DNA from: Streptomyces sp. 15-116A
Lineage (GTDB): Bacteria; Actinomycetota; Actinomycetes; Streptomycetales; Streptomycetaceae
DNA: 38,494 nucleotides
NCBI RefSeq assembly: GCF_025290915.1
Contig: NZ_JAOCQE010000032.1
Span: forward strand, 1 to 38,494
Direction of reading: 5' to 3'
Positions 34,420 through 38,494 of this stretch are shown here, in pieces (position 1 is the stretch's first letter; each line of letters opens with the position of its first letter). The notes under the pieces were generated by a model. The model was not told the origin of the DNA. It worked only from the letters and a program-made list of their open reading frames with translations, and ran no database searches. The position numbers and the translations under genes were made by a program.

Positions 34420-34461
34420 CGCGGGTGCGTTGTGGCTTGTCGCGCAGTTCCCCGCGCCCCT
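34420..34461 (-). repeat. Dispersed Streptomyces intergenic repeat, copy B
   Basis: Reverse-strand copy of the element at 30853-30895. The core 34440-34461 is identical over 22 bases, and the flank to 34420 again reads ACGCACCCGC. It also lies between convergent genes (acyl-CoA ligase and mannosyltransferase). Confidence 0.8.
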
Positions 34462-34473
34462 AAGAGCATTGCT

Positions 34474-35616
34474 CTACAGCAGCGTTTTCAGGCGCTCGGC
34501 GAGTAGGTCCCAGCGCCACCTCTCCTCGACCCACTGGCGGCCCCGCTCGCCCATCCTGCGGCGCAGTTCCGGGTCCTGGAGGAGGGTGATGATGCGGTCC
34601 GCGGTCTGGGCCGGGTCGCCGCCTCTGACCACCCAGCCGGTCTCGCCGTCCAGGACGGCGTCGGGGGCGCCGCCCGAGTCGCCGGCGACGACGGGCAGGC
34701 CCGTTGCCGAGGCCTCCAGGTAGACGATGCCGAGGCCCTCCACGTCGAGGCCGCCGCGGCGGGTGCGGCAGGGCATGGCGAAGACGTCGCCGGCGCCGTA
34801 GTGGGCGGGGAGCTCGGACCAGGGGACGGAGCCCGTGAAGCGGACCGAGGCGGCGACGCCGGTGTCCTGGGCGAGGCGGCGCAGGTCCTTCTCGTAGGGG
34901 CCGCCCCCGACGATCAGCAGGACGGTGTCCGGCTCGGCGGCGAGGATCGCGGGCATGGCCTGGATGAGCGTGTCCTGGCCCTTGCGCCGTACGAGACGGG
35001 AGACGCAGACGACGACGGGGCGGTCGGTGAGGCCGAGGCGGGCCCGGATCTCGTCGCCGCCGGAGGCCGGGTGGAAGGACTTCTCGTCGACGCCGGGCGG
35101 CAGCTGCACCATCCGGGAGGCCGCCGCCGGGGTCAGGGCGCGGGCGATGCGGGAGCGGGTGTACTCGCCGAGGTAGGTGATCGTGTCCGTGGACTCGCCG
35201 ATGCGGCCCAGCAGCTGCCGGGCGGCGGGCAGCTGGGCCCAGCCGGCCTCGTGGCCGTGGGTGGTGGCGACGATCCGCTGGGCGCCCGCGCGGCGCAGGG
35301 CCGGGGCCATCAGGCCGAGGGGCGCCGCCGCGCCGAACCAGACGGAGGTGCAGCCGTGCTCGCGCAGCAGGCCGACGGCCCGGCGGGTGGCCCCCGGGGT
35401 CGGCAGCAGCATGGTCGTACGGTCGCGGACGACGGTGAAGGGCTGCTCGGCGTCGAAGGCGGCGGTCGCCTCGATGCCCTCCCGGGTGCGCTTCCAGGTG
35501 GAGGCGTAGACGACGAGCCGGTCCGGGTCGAGGCGCAGCGCCATGTTGTGCAGGAACGCCTGGATACCGCCGGGACGGGGCGGGAAGTCGTTGGTCACGA
35601 TCAGGGTCTTGTGCAT
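34474..35616 (-). CDS. pimB: GDP-mannose-dependent phosphatidylinositol monomannoside mannosyltransferase (PimB'-like, GT4)
   Basis: 380 residues from ATG 35616 (MHKTLIVTNDFPPRPGGIQ). The sequence follows mycobacterial PimB' (Rv2188c) closely as I recall it: WFGAAAPLGLMAPALRRAG, THGHEAGWAQLP, QLPPGVD, VVCVSRLVRRKGQDTLIQAMP, VFAMPCRTRRGGLDVEGLGIVYLEAS, GDSGGAPDAV and WRWDLLAERL at the end. The E-x7-E of GT4 enzymes lies in DVEGLGIVYLEAS. It adds mannose to a phosphatidylinositol mannoside at the inner face of the membrane. Divergent from a GT87-type membrane glycosyltransferase, which fits mannolipid synthesis. No strong ribosome site at the ATG. Confidence 0.9.
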   Translation of the reverse strand: MHKTLIVTNDFPPRPGGIQAFLHNMALRLDPDRLVVYASTWKRTREGIEATAAFDAEQPFTVVRDRTTMLLPTPGATRRAVGLLREHGCTSVWFGAAAPLGLMAPALRRAGAQRIVATTHGHEAGWAQLPAARQLLGRIGESTDTITYLGEYTRSRIARALTPAAASRMVQLPPGVDEKSFHPASGGDEIRARLGLTDRPVVVCVSRLVRRKGQDTLIQAMPAILAAEPDTVLLIVGGGPYEKDLRRLAQDTGVAASVRFTGSVPWSELPAHYGAGDVFAMPCRTRRGGLDVEGLGIVYLEASATGLPVVAGDSGGAPDAVLDGETGWVVRGGDPAQTADRIITLLQDPELRRRMGERGRQWVEERWRWDLLAERLKTLL

Positions 35617-35714
35617 CGCCGCCGACCCTACAAGAGCGGTGCTTGCTGGCACGTACACAGGTTCCCGGGACATCATGGGCAGGTCGGGACGGCGAGGCGA
35701 CGGGCAGGGACGAC

Positions 35715-36950
35715 GTGAAGACGAGTGCCGCACGAGGGTCCCTCGCCTGGCTCCTGATCGTGTGGGCCGTCACGCGCGCGGTGCTGCTGCTGTGCGTGCT
35801 GAAGGTGATCGTGTTCCCGGGTCCGGACGTCACCAGCGACGTGTCCGTGATCTATCAGGGGTGGTACGACGTCCTGAGCGGCGGAACGTTCCCGCTGGAC
35901 GACGTCACCTGGCAGTACCCGCCCGCGGCGGCGCTCGCGATCCTCTCCCCCGGTCTGCTGCCGTTCCTGGAGTACGCCACCGCGTTCTTCGTCCTGGCCT
36001 GTCTCGCCGACGCGGTCACGCTGGCCCTGCTGGCGTGCGCGGGCCGGGGTTCCGGGCGTCGGCGGCGGGGAGCCTGGGTCTGGGTGGTGGGCGTGCCGCT
36101 GCTGGGGCCGACGGTGTACGCCCGCTACGACGTGATGGTGACCGCGGTCGCGGTCGCCGCGGTGGTCGCCGGGGCCCGGCATCCCCGGCTGATGGGGGCG
36201 CTCGCCGGGTTCGGGGCGATGCTGAAGGTGTGGCCGGCGATGCTGCTGCTCGGGGTGCGAAGGAAGAGTGCCTGGGCGTCGGCGGTGGTGACCGTCGCGG
36301 GGGTGGCCGCCCTGTTCGCGATGCTGATGCCGGGCTCGTTCGCCTTCCTGACCTTCCAGCGGGACCGGGGCACCGAGGTCGAGTCGCTGGGCGCGCTGGT
36401 CTTCCACATGGCCCGGCACCACGGCTGGGACGGGGAGGTGCTGCTGAACTACGGCTCGGTGGAGTTCCTGGGTCCGTATGTGTCGTGGGTGAGCACGGGC
36501 GCGCTGTTCCTGACCGGGGTGGCGCTGGGCTGGCTGCTGCTCTGGCGTCTGGTGGCCACGCGGTTCGAGCCGCACACCGTCGCCGACGCGGCCTTCGTGG
36601 CGGTGCTGATGTTCACCACCACGAGCCGGGTGATCAGCCCCCAGTACATGGTCTGGCTCGTCGGCCTGGCCGCCGCGTGCCTCTGCTTCCGCACCAGCCG
36701 TATGACCCTCCCGGCCGTCCTGATCCTGGCCGCGTCCTTCGTGACGGTCCTGGAGTTCCCGATCTGGTTCGCCCACGTCGTGGCCAGCGACACCCTCGGC
36801 ATCACTCTCCTCGCCGTGCGCAACGCGCTGCTGGTGACCGCCACCGTCCTGGCCGCCGCACGCCTGTGGCGCGACACCGTGCCCGGACGGCCCTCGCCGG
36901 CGCCGGTCAGCCCAGTTCGGAGCGCAGATAGTCGCGCCACTGTGTCGTGA
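35715..36950 (+). CDS. GT87/DUF2029-type polytopic membrane glycosyltransferase
   Basis: 411 residues from GTG 35715 with AGGGA upstream; the longer frame from 35643 lacks such a site. About ten membrane segments. DUF2029-like features: WLLIVWAVTRAVLLL, the periplasmic-loop acidic region SDVSVIYQGWYDVLSGGTFPLDDVTWQYPP, ARYDVMVTAVAVAAVV, KVWPAMLLLGVRRK and TTTSRVISPQYMVWLVGLA. GT87 enzymes use polyprenyl-phosphate mannose to add mannose outside the membrane. Its pimB-like neighbour fits that. Its 3' end overlaps the convergent lipoprotein gene by 44 bases. Family good, reaction inferred. Confidence 0.88.
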   Translation: MKTSAARGSLAWLLIVWAVTRAVLLLCVLKVIVFPGPDVTSDVSVIYQGWYDVLSGGTFPLDDVTWQYPPAAALAILSPGLLPFLEYATAFFVLACLADAVTLALLACAGRGSGRRRRGAWVWVVGVPLLGPTVYARYDVMVTAVAVAAVVAGARHPRLMGALAGFGAMLKVWPAMLLLGVRRKSAWASAVVTVAGVAALFAMLMPGSFAFLTFQRDRGTEVESLGALVFHMARHHGWDGEVLLNYGSVEFLGPYVSWVSTGALFLTGVALGWLLLWRLVATRFEPHTVADAAFVAVLMFTTTSRVISPQYMVWLVGLAAACLCFRTSRMTLPAVLILAASFVTVLEFPIWFAHVVASDTLGITLLAVRNALLVTATVLAAARLWRDTVPGRPSPAPVSPVRSADSRATVS

Positions 36951-38097
36951 AGGCGTCCAGGGTGGTGCCGAGGACCGTCCTCATCGCGTTCTCGACCGCG
37001 CCCTCGCGGGTCTTGTGGGCGGCCACCGTTCGGTAGAACTCGCCGAGGCGGTCCTCGCCCCAGCGGTCGGCGATGAGGCGGCAGGCGAGCCAGCCGCTCT
37101 CGTAGGCGCGGGCCAGGCGGTCGGCGTCGCCGGAGAAGCCGAAGTCCTTGTCGTCGGGGAGGGCCGTCGGGAGGTCGCCGCGGCCGACGGCGTAGGCGAG
37201 TTCCGGGGCGGCCTCGGGCGGGGTGCGTTCGCCGCTGCGGTAGCCGACCCAGTCGGCGAAGCCCTCCGACAGCCACAGGGGGGTCGCGGCGGTGGTGTGG
37301 GCGCGGGTGGCGACGTGGGTGGTCTCGTGGGTGAGGACGACCTGGCGGCCGGAGTCGCCGAGCAGGCCGAAGGCGTCCGGGTTGACGATGATCCGGTCCG
37401 CGGGTGACCGTGCGCCGCTGCCGGTCTCGCCGGTGGTGACGGCGGCGATGCCCCGGTAGGAGGAGGCGGGCGAGTTCAGCAGGCCCCCCATGTCCTGCAG
37501 GGACTCGGGCACCAGGATGACGACGTGGCGGGGCCAGGACGGGCCCCAGGCGTCGGAGACGGCGGGGACCGCGCGGTCGGCCAGCTCGGCGTAGTCGCGC
37601 AGCTCGGACGGCGACCGGCCCACGCCCATGACCAGGCTGCGCTCGCCGTGTGCCGTGCGCACCACGCCCTGGTCCCACAGCTGCTGGCCGGACTTCTTCG
37701 CGGGGCGGTCGGAGTCCACGTGCCAGCGGTCGCTCGCGTCGCGGCTCAGGCGCAGGGTGCGGGTGGTGGTGACCGGGGAGCGGTCGTAGCCCTCGACGCG
37801 GTAGCGGAGGTCGGCGTGGGCGGTGGCGGTGTCGCCGGTGCGGTCGAGGGCGGTCAGGCGGTAGGACCAGTCGGCCAGCGGGACCGCACGCAGGTTGTCG
37901 TACCCGGCGCGGGTGCCGGTGCGGGCGTAGGCGGCGGGGTCGTGGGCGAGGACGGCGCGGGCCCGCCGGTCGAGCAGCGACTGCACCTCGGCGCGGGCCG
38001 TGTCGGTGACCGGTCCCCCGCCGCACGCCACCAGGGAGACGAGCAGCAGACACAGCGCCACCACCGACGCCCCCGACACCCGCCTTCGACCAGCCAC
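36907..38097 (-). CDS. Lipoprotein with HExxH zinc-peptidase motif (peptidase MA-like)
   Basis: 396 residues from GTG 38097; GTG 38079 is an alternative. Lipobox LVAC with lipidated C25. Residues 35-135 look like a separate NTF2/LppX-like beta part. The C-terminal half has H257-E-T-T-H261 and E278 in WLSEGFADWVGY, the gluzincin ligand layout, followed by helices (YESGWLACRLIADRWGEDRLGEFYRTV) as in peptidase MA-like proteins. It would act on the outer membrane face. Substrate unknown. Overlaps the GT87-type gene tail-to-tail by 44 bases and is 33 bases after the NlpC/P60 gene on the same strand. Confidence 0.88.
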   Translation of the reverse strand: MAGRRRVSGASVVALCLLLVSLVACGGGPVTDTARAEVQSLLDRRARAVLAHDPAAYARTGTRAGYDNLRAVPLADWSYRLTALDRTGDTATAHADLRYRVEGYDRSPVTTTRTLRLSRDASDRWHVDSDRPAKKSGQQLWDQGVVRTAHGERSLVMGVGRSPSELRDYAELADRAVPAVSDAWGPSWPRHVVILVPESLQDMGGLLNSPASSYRGIAAVTTGETGSGARSPADRIIVNPDAFGLLGDSGRQVVLTHETTHVATRAHTTAATPLWLSEGFADWVGYRSGERTPPEAAPELAYAVGRGDLPTALPDDKDFGFSGDADRLARAYESGWLACRLIADRWGEDRLGEFYRTVAAHKTREGAVENAMRTVLGTTLDAFTTQWRDYLRSELG

Positions 38098-38130
38098 CTT
38101 TCCGAGGGTACGGGCGCCCGCCCGTTGTGG

Positions 38131-38494
38131 TCAGACCCTGGTGACCGAGGAGACGGGCATCATGCCGACCGGGTCGTAGCGCACGGGTGCGCCGGGGTAC
38201 GGCGCGTGGATCACCTGGCCGCCGCCCATGTACATGCCGACGTGGCTGGCGTCGGAGCGGTAGATCACCAGGTCACCGGGGCGCGCCTCGGACAGCGGCA
38301 CCTGCCGGCCGGCGTAGCGCTGGCCCTGCGAGGTGCGCGGCAGGGACACCCCGGCCTGCTGGTACGCCCACTGCGTCAGCCCGGAGCAGTCGAAGCCGGA
38401 GGGCCCGTTGGCGCCCCACACATAGGGCCTGCCGAGGGCGGAGCGGGCGGCGGCGACGGCGGCGGCCGCGCGGGAGGAGGCCGGGGCGGCGCCG
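38131..38494 (-). CDS. NlpC/P60 cell-wall hydrolase, C-terminal domain (5' end outside window)
   Basis: The frame is open to the right edge (reading from the edge: AAPASSRAAAAVAAARSALGRPYVWG), so the start and any signal peptide or coiled coil are missing. Catalytic Cys is in GFDCSGLTQWAYQQAG, His in ASHVGMYMGGG, and the third polar residue in VIHAPYPG; PGDLVIY is also typical. Such enzymes cut peptide bonds in peptidoglycan stems. It ends VSSVTRV as RipA-like Streptomyces hydrolases do. The call is firm on the domain. Confidence 0.93.
   Translation of the reverse strand, partial: GAAPASSRAAAAVAAARSALGRPYVWGANGPSGFDCSGLTQWAYQQAGVSLPRTSQGQRYAGRQVPLSEARPGDLVIYRSDASHVGMYMGGGQVIHAPYPGAPVRYDPVGMMPVSSVTRV

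Overview
The window is a piece of chromosome from a high-GC actinobacterium, almost certainly a Streptomyces. Third codon positions are nearly all G or C, GTG and TTG starts are common, and the gene order (glmU-prs-rplY-pth, ppc, desaturase-tetR, tam/tamR, galTEK) is the one I recall for the S. coelicolor core region around SCO3122-SCO3140. That recollection is from memory and was not searched.

Region by region: (1) 1-3478 is a compact toxin-immunity island. It holds a left-edge gene with a YrhB/Imm35-like head and a long low-complexity linker, a WHH-motif nuclease-like domain fused to an SMI1/KNR4 (SUKH) domain, a YwqJ-type deaminase, and a SUKH-3 protein. (2) 3479-6378 holds a sensor kinase without an adjacent regulator, an HTH plus LAGLIDADG-like protein, and tRNA-Gln(TTG) with a strong hairpin behind it. 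(3) 6404-11117 is the housekeeping run glmU, prs, rplY, pth and a small membrane protein, with several perfect inverted repeats between genes. (4) 11136-15846 holds ppc (minus strand) and a desaturase-TetR operon with a tandem palindromic operator. (5) 15887-19219 holds a Phd-like antitoxin, a small frameshifted gene, tam/tamR with a clear tandem operator, an atypical response regulator and a GNAT enzyme.

(6) 19260-25221 looks like accessory DNA inserted between the GNAT gene and galK. Four plus-strand genes overlap stop-to-start (GTGA/ATGA): a small WXG100-like protein, a WXG-headed putative type VII secreted protein, an unknown protein and a membrane protein. A divergent gene encodes a membrane protein whose C-terminal domain is paralogous to that of the last gene in the run. 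A secreted protein and a lipoprotein follow on the minus strand. The first small gene is only about 48 % GC in the two 60-base lines I counted, far below its surroundings.

(7) 25311-30707 is the galactose module: galT-galE-galK (Leloir pathway) on the minus strand, and a divergent sodium:solute symporter plus a small membrane protein. The shared promoter region is unusually A/C-rich and carries six TGTTG-type repeats. (8) 30853-38494 holds an SRPBCC protein, a metallophosphoesterase, an acyl-CoA synthetase, a PimB'-like mannosyltransferase, a GT87-type membrane protein, an HExxH lipoprotein and the start-truncated end of an NlpC/P60 hydrolase. Two inverted copies of a dispersed Streptomyces repeat lie between convergent genes here.

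The best candidates for something little described are the nuclease-SUKH/deaminase island at the left edge and the WXG/type VII-like cassette with its duplicated membrane-linked C-terminal domain.
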